Shown here one piece after another: positions 35,797 to 42,241 of a stretch of DNA of 64,000 nucleotides. The translations under genes and the position numbers were made by a program. The notes beneath the pieces are model-generated. The model saw only the letters and a list, made by a program, of their open reading frames with translations, was not told the DNA's origin and did not search any database. This DNA is from Streptosporangium pseudovulgare (lineage in GTDB: Bacteria; Actinomycetota; Actinomycetes; Streptosporangiales; Streptosporangiaceae): positions 652,741-716,740 of the forward strand of contig NZ_BMQJ01000001.1 in the NCBI RefSeq assembly GCF_014648055.1, written 5' to 3'. Positions within the stretch are counted from its first letter, which is position 1. Every line of letters begins with the position of its first letter.

Positions 35797-36537
35797 ATGA
35801 GCGGCGTGCAGTCGGTCGACCGGGCACTGGACGTGCTGGAGGCGCTGGCCGAGCGGGGCGGCGAGGCCACGCTGTCGGAGATCGCCGCCGGGACGGGCCT
35901 GCCGTACGGGACGATCCACCGGCTGCTGCGCGCGCTGGTCGACCGCGGGTACGTCCGCCAGGACGAGGGCCGCCGGTACGCGCTGGGCGGCGCGCTGCTG
36001 CGGCTCAGCGGGGTGGCCGAGCGCATGGTCGGCACCTGGGCGCAGCCGTACCTGGCGAAGCTGGTCGAGCTGTCCGGCGAGACGGCCAACCTCGCGGTGC
36101 TGGAGGGCGACTTCGTGGTCTACGTCGCCCAGGTGCCCTCCCCGCGGCGGTTGCGGATGTTCGCCGAGGTCGGCAGGCGGGTGCTGCCGCACAGCACGGC
36201 CGTGGGCAAGGTCCTGATGGCCGCGCGGCCGGACACCGAGGTGGCCTCCATCGTGGAGCGGACCGGCATGCCGCGGCGGACCGCCAACACCATCACCGAC
36301 CTGCCCGGCATGCTCGCGGAGCTGGAGCGGGTACGCGGGCGCGGCTACGCGACGGACCTGGGCGAGGAGGAGCTGGGCGTGCACTGCCTGGCCGTCGGGG
36401 TGCGTGACGGCTCGCGGGTGGTGGCCGCGATGTCGGTGTCCGGCCCGGCCGAGCGGATCGACGCCCTCGACCGGGAGGAGCTGGCCGGGGGCATGAGGGA
36501 GATCGCCGAGGCGTTCCGCGCCGAACTCGGCTTCTGA
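35797..36537 (+). CDS. IclR family transcriptional regulator
   Basis: 246 residues from the ATG at 35797 (AGGGGG 6 nt upstream); a GTG at 35764 overlapping the glcF stop would add 11 residues. The N-terminal winged helix has SVDRALDVLEALAERGGEAT and LSEIAAGTGLPYGTIHRLLR. The C-terminal effector domain has RVLPHSTAVGKVLMA and GVHCLAVGVRDGSRVVAAMS. As last gene of the aceB-glcDEF operon it probably represses that operon and responds to glyoxylate or a relative, as IclR and AllR do. Ligand and target are inferred. Confidence 0.92.
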   Translation: MSGVQSVDRALDVLEALAERGGEATLSEIAAGTGLPYGTIHRLLRALVDRGYVRQDEGRRYALGGALLRLSGVAERMVGTWAQPYLAKLVELSGETANLAVLEGDFVVYVAQVPSPRRLRMFAEVGRRVLPHSTAVGKVLMAARPDTEVASIVERTGMPRRTANTITDLPGMLAELERVRGRGYATDLGEEELGVHCLAVGVRDGSRVVAAMSVSGPAERIDALDREELAGGMREIAEAFRAELGF

Positions 36538-36579
36538 CCGCCGGGTCCGCGCCTGGTCTGCGCCCGGTCCGCTTCCGCG

Positions 36580-36600
36580 CCGGGTCCGCGCCGGACCCGG
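36580..36600. terminator. Hairpin after the glc operon
   Basis: CCGGGTCCG (36580-36588) pairs with CGGACCCGG (36592-36600) with a 3-nt loop, about 40 bp past the iclR stop and before a convergent gene. Downstream to 36690 only GGGACGGGCC-type simple repeats are seen. Confidence 0.6.
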
Positions 36601-36705
36601 GCACGCGGACGGCGGGGAGGGCCGGGCCGGGACGGGCCGGGACGCGCGGACGGTGGGGAGGGCCGGGACGGGACGGATACCGCGCGGCCAAGGGCGGGCG
36701 CGGGA

Positions 36706-37338
36706 TCAGTCGTCGAGGGTGTGCACCGGGGTGCCCGAGGCCGAGCAGCGGACCTCGACCTTCACCTCGCCGGACTCCGACTCGAACTCGACGCGGGCCC
36801 GGCGGTCCGGCCCCCGGTCCACCTTGTCGACGTGGAAGCCCTGCGCCGGACTCCACGACCGCAGGGTCACCATTCCACCGTCGCAGCGGGCGATCACGTT
36901 CCCGCCCGCCGTGGCGATCAGCCGGCTGCGGCCGGGCGGCGGCCCGGCGGCGGTGGGCGCGGGGGTCACGGGGGTCATGGGGGTCGCAGAAACGGCCGTG
37001 GAGACGGCCGTGGGGGTGGCTGACGGCCCGGCGGCGGTCGGGGCGGCGGGGTCTTCGGCGGGGGCGTCCGCGGGCGCCTCGGTCACGGTGGTGGACGCCG
37101 GCCCGGCGGCGGTCGGGTCTGCCGAGGGGGCGGATCCCGCGGCGGTGACGTCCGCGGCCGGGGTCGCGCGGGCGAGCGCCTCGCGGACCTCCCGCGCGGA
37201 CAGCGGACGACCGGCGGAGTCGGCCAGCGGCTCGCCGAGGACACCGATCACCGTTACGCCCGCCCCGGTCGCGATGGCGGCGGTGATCAGCCAGCCCGCG
37301 GCGGCGGCGAGGGGAATGCGCCTGCTCACGGGTCCCAC
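36706..37338 (-). CDS. Secreted or membrane-anchored protein of unknown function
   Basis: 210 residues. One N-terminal signal/anchor helix (PLAAAAGWLITAAIATGAGVTV), then a ~90-residue Ala/Thr/Pro-rich low-complexity region, then a conserved-looking C-terminal domain (about 140-210). That domain has RSRLIATAGGNVIARCDGGMVTLRSWSPAQGF and VEFESESGEVKVEVRC, given here in part, with two cysteines that may form a disulfide. It diverges from a two-component system, so its promoter shares the region of the 11-bp repeats. Similar proteins occur beside such systems in actinobacteria; no function is known. Confidence 0.75.
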   Translation of the reverse strand: MGPVSRRIPLAAAAGWLITAAIATGAGVTVIGVLGEPLADSAGRPLSAREVREALARATPAADVTAAGSAPSADPTAAGPASTTVTEAPADAPAEDPAAPTAAGPSATPTAVSTAVSATPMTPVTPAPTAAGPPPGRSRLIATAGGNVIARCDGGMVTLRSWSPAQGFHVDKVDRGPDRRARVEFESESGEVKVEVRCSASGTPVHTLDD

Positions 37339-37353
37339 TCTCCCAGCGCGATG

Positions 37354-37386
37354 GATAAGGCGTGGTTAAGACGTCGATAACGTGCT
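37354..37386. promoter_or_regulatory. Three 11-bp-spaced half-sites upstream of the response-regulator gene
   Basis: GATAAGGCGTG, GTTAAGACGTC and GATAACGTGCT follow each other at exact 11-bp steps (37354, 37365, 37376), in the gap between the divergent membrane-protein and response-regulator genes. Helical-turn direct repeats are typical of OmpR-family sites. Autoregulation is inferred. Confidence 0.55.
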
Positions 37387-37423
37387 TATGCCGAGGGTCA
37401 CAACCGGGCTACCGTTGCGGCAA

Positions 37424-38104
37424 ATGTCCAATGTGCTGCTCATCGAAGACGACGCCGTGATCCGCGACTCGCTCACCCGCGCCCTGCGCGACCGGGGCCA
37501 CGCGGTGGCGTCGGCCGCCGCCGCCCTCGACGGTCTCCGACTGGCCGTCGAGGAGCGCCCCGACCTGGTCGTGCTCGATCTGGGCCTGCCCGACCTCGAC
37601 GGCCTCGACCTGCTGCGCATGCTCCGGGCGGTCAGCCGGATCCCGGTGATCGTGGCGACCGCCCGGGACGGCGAGGCGGAGATGGTCCGGCTGCTCGACG
37701 CCGGAGCCGACGACTACGTGGTGAAGCCGTTCACCGCCGCCCAGCTCGACGCCCGGATCCGGGCGGTGCTCCGGCGCGCCGGCGCCGGCCGTGCCGACGG
37801 CGCGGTGACCGTCGGGGCCCTGCGGGTGGACGCCCGCACCCGGGAGGCGAGCCTGGACGGCGCGCCGCTGGACCTCAGCCCCAAGGAGTTCGACCTGCTC
37901 CACTACCTGGCCTCCCGGCCCGGCGAGGTGGTCACCAAGCGGGAGCTGCTCACCCACGTCTGGCAGATCCCCTACGGCGGCGCCGACAAGACGGTGGACG
38001 TCCACCTCTCCTGGCTCCGCCGCAAGCTGGGCGAGACCTCCGCGGCCCCCCGGTACCTGCACACCGTGCGCGGCGTCGGCGTACGGCTGGCCGCCCCGGC
38101 ATGA
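37424..38104 (+). CDS. OmpR-family response regulator
   Basis: 226 residues from the ATG at 37424 (MSNVLLIEDDAV). The receiver domain has acidic pair EDD, phospho-Asp52 in LVVLDLGLPDLDG, and Lys in DYVVKPFTAAQL. The C-terminal winged helix (about 130-226) has LDLSPKEFDLLHYLASRPGE and DVHLSWLRRKLGE. It overlaps the kinase gene by 4 nt (ATGA). The adjacent PepSY gene and membrane protein are likely targets or partners. Confidence 0.95.
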   Translation: MSNVLLIEDDAVIRDSLTRALRDRGHAVASAAAALDGLRLAVEERPDLVVLDLGLPDLDGLDLLRMLRAVSRIPVIVATARDGEAEMVRLLDAGADDYVVKPFTAAQLDARIRAVLRRAGAGRADGAVTVGALRVDARTREASLDGAPLDLSPKEFDLLHYLASRPGEVVTKRELLTHVWQIPYGGADKTVDVHLSWLRRKLGETSAAPRYLHTVRGVGVRLAAPA

Positions 38105-39354
38105 GGCGCTGGCTGGCCCTGCTGGTCGCGGCGACCACCTCCCTCGTCCTGATCGCCCTGCTCGTCCCGCTCGCGCTGCTGGTCCGCACGGCGGCCGAGG
38201 GCCGGGCGATGAGCGCCGCCGAGAGCGAGGCCGACTCGGTGGCCGTGACGGTCGGCTCGGTGGACACCGAGACGCTGCGGCTCGGCACCGAGCGGGCGGC
38301 GCACCCGGTGACGGTCTTCTTCCCGGACGGGCGGGTCGTCGGCGCCTCCGCCCGGCGCTCCCCCGCCGTCGAGCTGGCCGCCCGGGGCCGCAGCGTCACG
38401 GCCGCGGTGCCGGGCGGGCGGGAGGTCCTGGTCGCCGTCCAGGGCGTGCCGGGCGGCACTGCCGTGGTGCGGGTCCACCTGAGCGACGCCGACCTGACCG
38501 AGGGCGTGGCGCGGGTGTGGGCCGGGCTGGCGGCCCTCGGCGTGGCCCTGGCCGGGCTCGGCGTCCTGGTCGCCGACCGGCTGGCCCGCGCGGTGACCGG
38601 GCCGGTCTCGGCCCTGGCCGGGGTGTCGCACCGGCTGGCCCGCGGCGACCTGGCGGCCAGGACCGTGCCCGGCGGCCCGCCGGAGGTCCGGGCGGTCGGC
38701 CTCGCGCTGAACCACCTCGCCGAGCGCATCACCGGCCTGCTCGCCGAGGAGCGGGAGAACGCGGCCGACCTGTCCCACCGGCTGCGCACCCCGCTGACCG
38801 GGCTGCGGCTGGAGGCGGAGTCACTGGCCGACCCCGGTGAGGCGGCCCGGATCGAGGCCCGGGTGGACGCCCTGGAGCGGGCCGTCACCTCGGTGATCGT
38901 CGAGGCCAGGCGGCGGACGCGGGACCGGGCCGGCTGCGACGCGGCGGCGGTCGTCTCGGCCCGGGTCGCGTTCTGGTCGGTGCTGGCCGAGGACCAGGGC
39001 CGGCGGCTCGATCTCGACCTGGCCCCGGGGCCGCTCGCCGTCGCGGTCCCCGCCGACGAGCTGGCCGCCTGCGTGGACGCGCTGCTGGGCAACGTGTTCG
39101 CGCACACCCCCGAGGGGGCGGGCCTCGCCGTACGGCTGGCCGCGGCGGACGGCGGCGCGCTGCTGACCGTGTCCGACGACGGGCCCGGCTTCGGCACCGC
39201 CGCGCCGCCGGAACGCGGCAGGAGCGGCGCCGGATCGACCGGTCTCGGCCTCGACATCGCCCGCCGCACGGCCGAGTCGTCGGGCGGCTCGCTGTCCCTG
39301 GGCGCCTCCGCGACGGGCGGCGCGAGCGTCACCCTCCTGCTGGGCGGAGCGTAG
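38101..39354 (+). CDS. Membrane sensor histidine kinase
   Basis: 417 residues. Two transmembrane helices (about 4-28, LLVAATTSLVLIALLVPLAL, and about 138-160) flank a ~110-residue extracytoplasmic sensor. HAMP follows (LARAVTGPVSALAGVSHRLA). The H-box is ENAADLSHRLRTPLTGLRLE with His226. The ATPase domain has an N-box LLGNVFAHTPEG, G1 VSDDGPGFG and G2 GSTGLGLDIARRTAE. Partner of the preceding regulator. Signal unknown. Confidence 0.94.
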   Translation: MRRWLALLVAATTSLVLIALLVPLALLVRTAAEGRAMSAAESEADSVAVTVGSVDTETLRLGTERAAHPVTVFFPDGRVVGASARRSPAVELAARGRSVTAAVPGGREVLVAVQGVPGGTAVVRVHLSDADLTEGVARVWAGLAALGVALAGLGVLVADRLARAVTGPVSALAGVSHRLARGDLAARTVPGGPPEVRAVGLALNHLAERITGLLAEERENAADLSHRLRTPLTGLRLEAESLADPGEAARIEARVDALERAVTSVIVEARRRTRDRAGCDAAAVVSARVAFWSVLAEDQGRRLDLDLAPGPLAVAVPADELAACVDALLGNVFAHTPEGAGLAVRLAAADGGALLTVSDDGPGFGTAAPPERGRSGAGSTGLGLDIARRTAESSGGSLSLGASATGGASVTLLLGGA

Positions 39355-39512
39355 GGTCCGCACGGGTCCGCACGGCACGGCCGCGTCCCGGGGACGGCGC
39401 GGCGCGTCCGGAGGGCGGCGATCCGGCGGGCGTGACGTTCCGGCGGGTGGTGCACGGCGAAGGCGTGACGCCCTTCGGGGCCGGCGGCGCCCCGGCAAAG
39501 AGTGCGGCTTGT

Positions 39513-39534
39513 TTTAGGGCGGGCTTAGCGCGGC
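39513..39534. promoter_or_regulatory. Candidate response-regulator site before the PepSY gene
   Basis: TTTAGGGCGGG (39513) and CTTAGCGCGGC (39524) are 11 bp apart and match the half-sites before the regulator's own gene at 11 of 16 positions. A -10-like TATCGT follows at 39537-39542, so the site lies where a -35 element would be. The PepSY start is 35 bp further on. Confidence 0.5.
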
Positions 39535-39563
39535 GCTATCGTGATCGCGGCGAACCTGGGCAC

Positions 39564-39944
39564 ATGAGACAGATCACCAAGGTCGCCCTCGCGACCGCCG
39601 CCACCGCGACCACCGCAGCCCTCCTGTTCGGCGAGGGCGGGACCGTCCTCGCCGCCGCCCGGCCCGCGGCCGGCGCCCCCCTCTCCGCCGGCGCCGCGGC
39701 GGCCACCACCGTGGCGGTGCCCGCCGCGGCGACCATCACCACCGCGGGCATCTCCTACCGCGAGGCCGTACGGATCGCCCGGAAGCGGGTGCCCGGCGCC
39801 CGGGTGACCGAGGTCGAGCGGGAGTGGGAGCACGGCCGCCGGGTCTGGAAGGTCGAGCTGCGCAAGGGCCGCTGGGAGTACGAGGTCCACGTGTCGACCG
39901 CCACCGGGCAGGTCACCCGGGTCAAGCGGAAGCTGGACGACTGA
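39564..39944 (+). CDS. Secreted PepSY-domain protein
   Basis: 126 residues with a signal peptide (KVALATAATATTAALLFGEGGTVLA) and an Ala/Thr-rich spacer. A single PepSY domain covers about residues 62-124: ISYREAVRIARKRVPGARV, then VEREWEHGRRVWKVEL and WEYEVHVSTATGQV. PepSY domains commonly accompany two-component systems and may bind or inhibit a protease or sense metal/redox. It follows the kinase gene after 209 bp; that gap shows GGGTCCGCACG repeats and the site above. Confidence 0.85.
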   Translation: MRQITKVALATAATATTAALLFGEGGTVLAAARPAAGAPLSAGAAAATTVAVPAAATITTAGISYREAVRIARKRVPGARVTEVEREWEHGRRVWKVELRKGRWEYEVHVSTATGQVTRVKRKLDD

Positions 39945-40634
39945 TCAGCAGGACTTCAGGACGGTCCGCATGGCGTCCTTCTCCGCGGACGTCACCCACA
40001 GGTCGTACTTGACCTTCACCTGGATCTGACGGGAGACGTAGGCGCACCGGTAGGCGCGGCGCGGCGGCAACCAGGTCGCCGCGTCGCCCGCACCCTTCTG
40101 GCTGTTCAGCGGGCCGTCCACGGCCAGCAGGTTCAGCGGGTCGTTGGCCAGTTCCTTGCGCTTGCTCTCCGGCAACTGCCGGGCGCCCTTCTGCCAGGCG
40201 TCGGCGAGGGCGACCACGTGGTCGATCTGCACCGCCGAGCTGGTCTTCTGGCCGCGCTCGAAATTGATCGTCTTACCGCTGTAGGGGTCGTCCAGGACGC
40301 CGCTCACCACGATGCAGTCGTGGGTTCCGGACTTGAACTTCTCGTCCTTCAGGTCGCGCTTGAGGATGTCGTTGCGGGTGTCGCAGCCGTTGTGGTCGAC
40401 GTCCGACCATGCGGGCCCGAACTCATCGCGGTCGAAGCCGGTCAGCGGGGCCCGGCCCTTGACCTGCAGCCTGTCGAGATCCTTGAGCGCCTGGGCCGCG
40501 GACTTCCCGCCGGCCGCGCCCTGCCCGTCGCCGGGGGCCGCCCCGGTCAGACCGCCGCAGCCGGCCAGCGTGAACACCGTCACCGCGGCGACCGCGCCCC
40601 GTCCCAGCGCCGATCGCATCATGCCACCTCTCAC
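39945..40634 (-). CDS. HNH (DUF1524) nuclease-like lipoprotein
   Basis: 229 residues with a lipoprotein signal (AAVTVFTLAGCGG, lipobox TLAGC). The C-terminal half is a DUF1524/HNH nuclease domain: SAVQIDHVVALADAWQKGA with the catalytic Asp-His, NDPLNLLAVDGPLNSQKGAG, and YVSRQIQVKVKYDLWVT. Predicted to cut nucleic acid outside the membrane, for nutrient uptake or competition. Its stop directly abuts the PepSY stop (convergent, no gap). One start candidate is the second Met at residue 5. Confidence 0.88.
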   Translation of the reverse strand: MRGGMMRSALGRGAVAAVTVFTLAGCGGLTGAAPGDGQGAAGGKSAAQALKDLDRLQVKGRAPLTGFDRDEFGPAWSDVDHNGCDTRNDILKRDLKDEKFKSGTHDCIVVSGVLDDPYSGKTINFERGQKTSSAVQIDHVVALADAWQKGARQLPESKRKELANDPLNLLAVDGPLNSQKGAGDAATWLPPRRAYRCAYVSRQIQVKVKYDLWVTSAEKDAMRTVLKSC

Positions 40635-40771
40635 ACCGCTTCGTTACCCATGAAGTGGCAAAGTACCCCACCACCGACAGGGAGCCACCAAAACCTCAAC
40701 CCTGCGGTGAGCCCGAAGCGGGAGGACATCTCCTACTTGGCCATGCTTCGTCCCCCGGCCCTCCCTGCGGC

Positions 40772-41134
40772 TCAGGCCCGGCCGTAGGAGTCTTCCAGCC
40801 GCTCGATGTCGTCCTCGTCGAAGTGGCCGAAGGCGATCTCCAGGATCCGGGTGGCCGGTCCCGAGGAGCTGAGGCGGTGGGTCTGGCCCGCCCGGATCAG
40901 CACCCGGTCACCGACGGCCGGCTCGATCCGCTCACCGTCGATCTCGAACACCGCGCCGGGGTCGATGGCGACCCAGAGCTCGTCGCGGTGCTCGTGCCGC
41001 TGCAGGCTGAGCCGCTGCCCGGCCGCCACCTCGATGATCTTCACCGTGGATTCCTCGTTGAGCGTGTACCGCTCGAACCCGCCCCAGGGACGCTCATCCC
41101 GGATAACCGCGCCGAGCCGGTCGATCTGCTGCAA
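40772..41134 (-). CDS. Cupin protein like the C-terminal domain of type II phosphomannose isomerase
   Basis: 120 residues from a TTG at 41134 preceded by GGAGGA; a GTG at 41149 is an alternative. ERPWGGFERYTLNEES, QRLSLQRHEHRDELWVAIDPG and RVLIRAGQTHRLSS give the cupin metal-binding pattern (HxH...E...H). This matches the C-terminal cupin of ManC/type II PMI, without the nucleotidyltransferase domain. It probably binds or isomerises a sugar phosphate. It stands alone. Confidence 0.85.
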   Translation of the reverse strand: MQQIDRLGAVIRDERPWGGFERYTLNEESTVKIIEVAAGQRLSLQRHEHRDELWVAIDPGAVFEIDGERIEPAVGDRVLIRAGQTHRLSSSGPATRILEIAFGHFDEDDIERLEDSYGRA

Positions 41135-41277
41135 GTCTCCTCCATTCACTCCCCCCGAGCATGTCAGGCGACTCGGGTAAGAGGCACTCTCGCATGCCTT
41201 CATGACGAACGCACATGTTCCGCGTGAACGGGCGGCTCGCCCCGGCCAGGTGACGGGCCGGTCAGGTGACGGGCCGG

Positions 41278-42036
41278 TCAGGTGACGAGGATCCCGCCGT
41301 CCACCGGGATCACCGCGCCGGTCACGTAGGAGCCGGCGTCGGAGGCGAGGAAGACCGCGGCGGCGACGAGCTCGGCAGGGTCGCCCGCGCGGCCCATCAG
41401 CACCCGTGTCTCCAGCTGCCGGGCCATGTACTCCGGGGCGTACTGCTCGGTCATCTCCGAGGCGAAGAACCCCGGCTCCAGGCAGTTCACCCGGATGCCC
41501 CGGCGGCCCGTCCACTGCTGGGCCAGGTCCCGGGTGAGGCCGATGACGCCCGCCTTGGACGCGCTGTAGGCCGCCTGCGGCAGCCCGGCCGTCGTCTCCC
41601 CCAGGATGCTGCCGACGTTGACGATCGAGGAGCCGGGACGCATGACCTGGGCGCAGGCCTGGGCCATCCAGTAGGTGCCGTGCAGGTTGACGTCCACGAC
41701 CCGGCGGAACTGCTCGGGGGTCTCCCTGAGGGCCGGCACCGCCGTGCCGACGCCCGCGTTGTTGATCAGGACGTCCACCGCGCCCAGCTCGGCGACGGCG
41801 GTCTCCACCAGCCTCCGGCAGTCGTCGGGGCTGGTCACGTCGGTCTGTACGGCGACGCACCGCCTGCCGGTCTCCTCGACCAGCGCGCGGGTCTCATCCA
41901 GGCGCTCCCTGCGGCGCGCGCCGATCACGACGTCCGCGCCCGCCTCGGCCAGACCGCGGGCGAACGCCACGCCCAGCCCCGAGGAGGCCCCGGTGACGAT
42001 CGCTACCTTGCCGTCCAGCCGGAATCGGTCCAGCAT
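41278..42036 (-). CDS. SDR-family oxidoreductase
   Basis: 252 residues, classical short-chain dehydrogenase. Rossmann motif VTGASSGLGVAFARGLAEAG (TGxxxGxG), INNAGVG (NNAG), the Ser in VNVGSILGE, the catalytic pair in AYSASKAGVIG (YxxxK) and VNCLEPGFF. Ends VTGAVIPVDGGILVT, as in glucose-1-dehydrogenase-like SDRs. NAD(P) preference and substrate cannot be told. It stands downstream of a hairpin that ends the preceding TPR-like gene. Confidence 0.92.
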   Translation of the reverse strand: MLDRFRLDGKVAIVTGASSGLGVAFARGLAEAGADVVIGARRRERLDETRALVEETGRRCVAVQTDVTSPDDCRRLVETAVAELGAVDVLINNAGVGTAVPALRETPEQFRRVVDVNLHGTYWMAQACAQVMRPGSSIVNVGSILGETTAGLPQAAYSASKAGVIGLTRDLAQQWTGRRGIRVNCLEPGFFASEMTEQYAPEYMARQLETRVLMGRAGDPAELVAAAVFLASDAGSYVTGAVIPVDGGILVT

Positions 42037-42083
42037 CCGGTTCCTCCCCGTTCGCGGAAATTACCGAATGAGATTCTAGAGGT

Positions 42084-42170
42084 GAACGCCGACCGCCCGT
42101 GAGGGGGCTCCGTCCGGCCTCGGCACGGTCGTGTCGGTGGACGGGAACGCCGACCGCCCGTGAGGGGGCT
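42084..42170. repeat. 26-bp direct repeat, two copies
   Basis: Identical 26-bp blocks beginning GAACGCCGACCGCCCGTGAG at 42084 and 42145. The right copy forms the left arm of a terminator hairpin; the left copy has no partner arm. Confidence 0.85.
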
Positions 42171-42187
42171 TCCCTCACGGGCGGTCG
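42151..42187 (-). terminator. Strong hairpin after the TPR-like gene
   Basis: Perfect 16-bp stem (42151-42166 with 42172-42187) and a GGCTT loop, about 55 bp past the stop of the TPR-like gene on the minus strand. No T-tract. Confidence 0.8.
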
Positions 42188-42241
42188 ATGTACGCGCGGC
42201 GCTCCGGGCCGGCGGTTCCGGCCCTTCGCGGCTTCGGCCTC

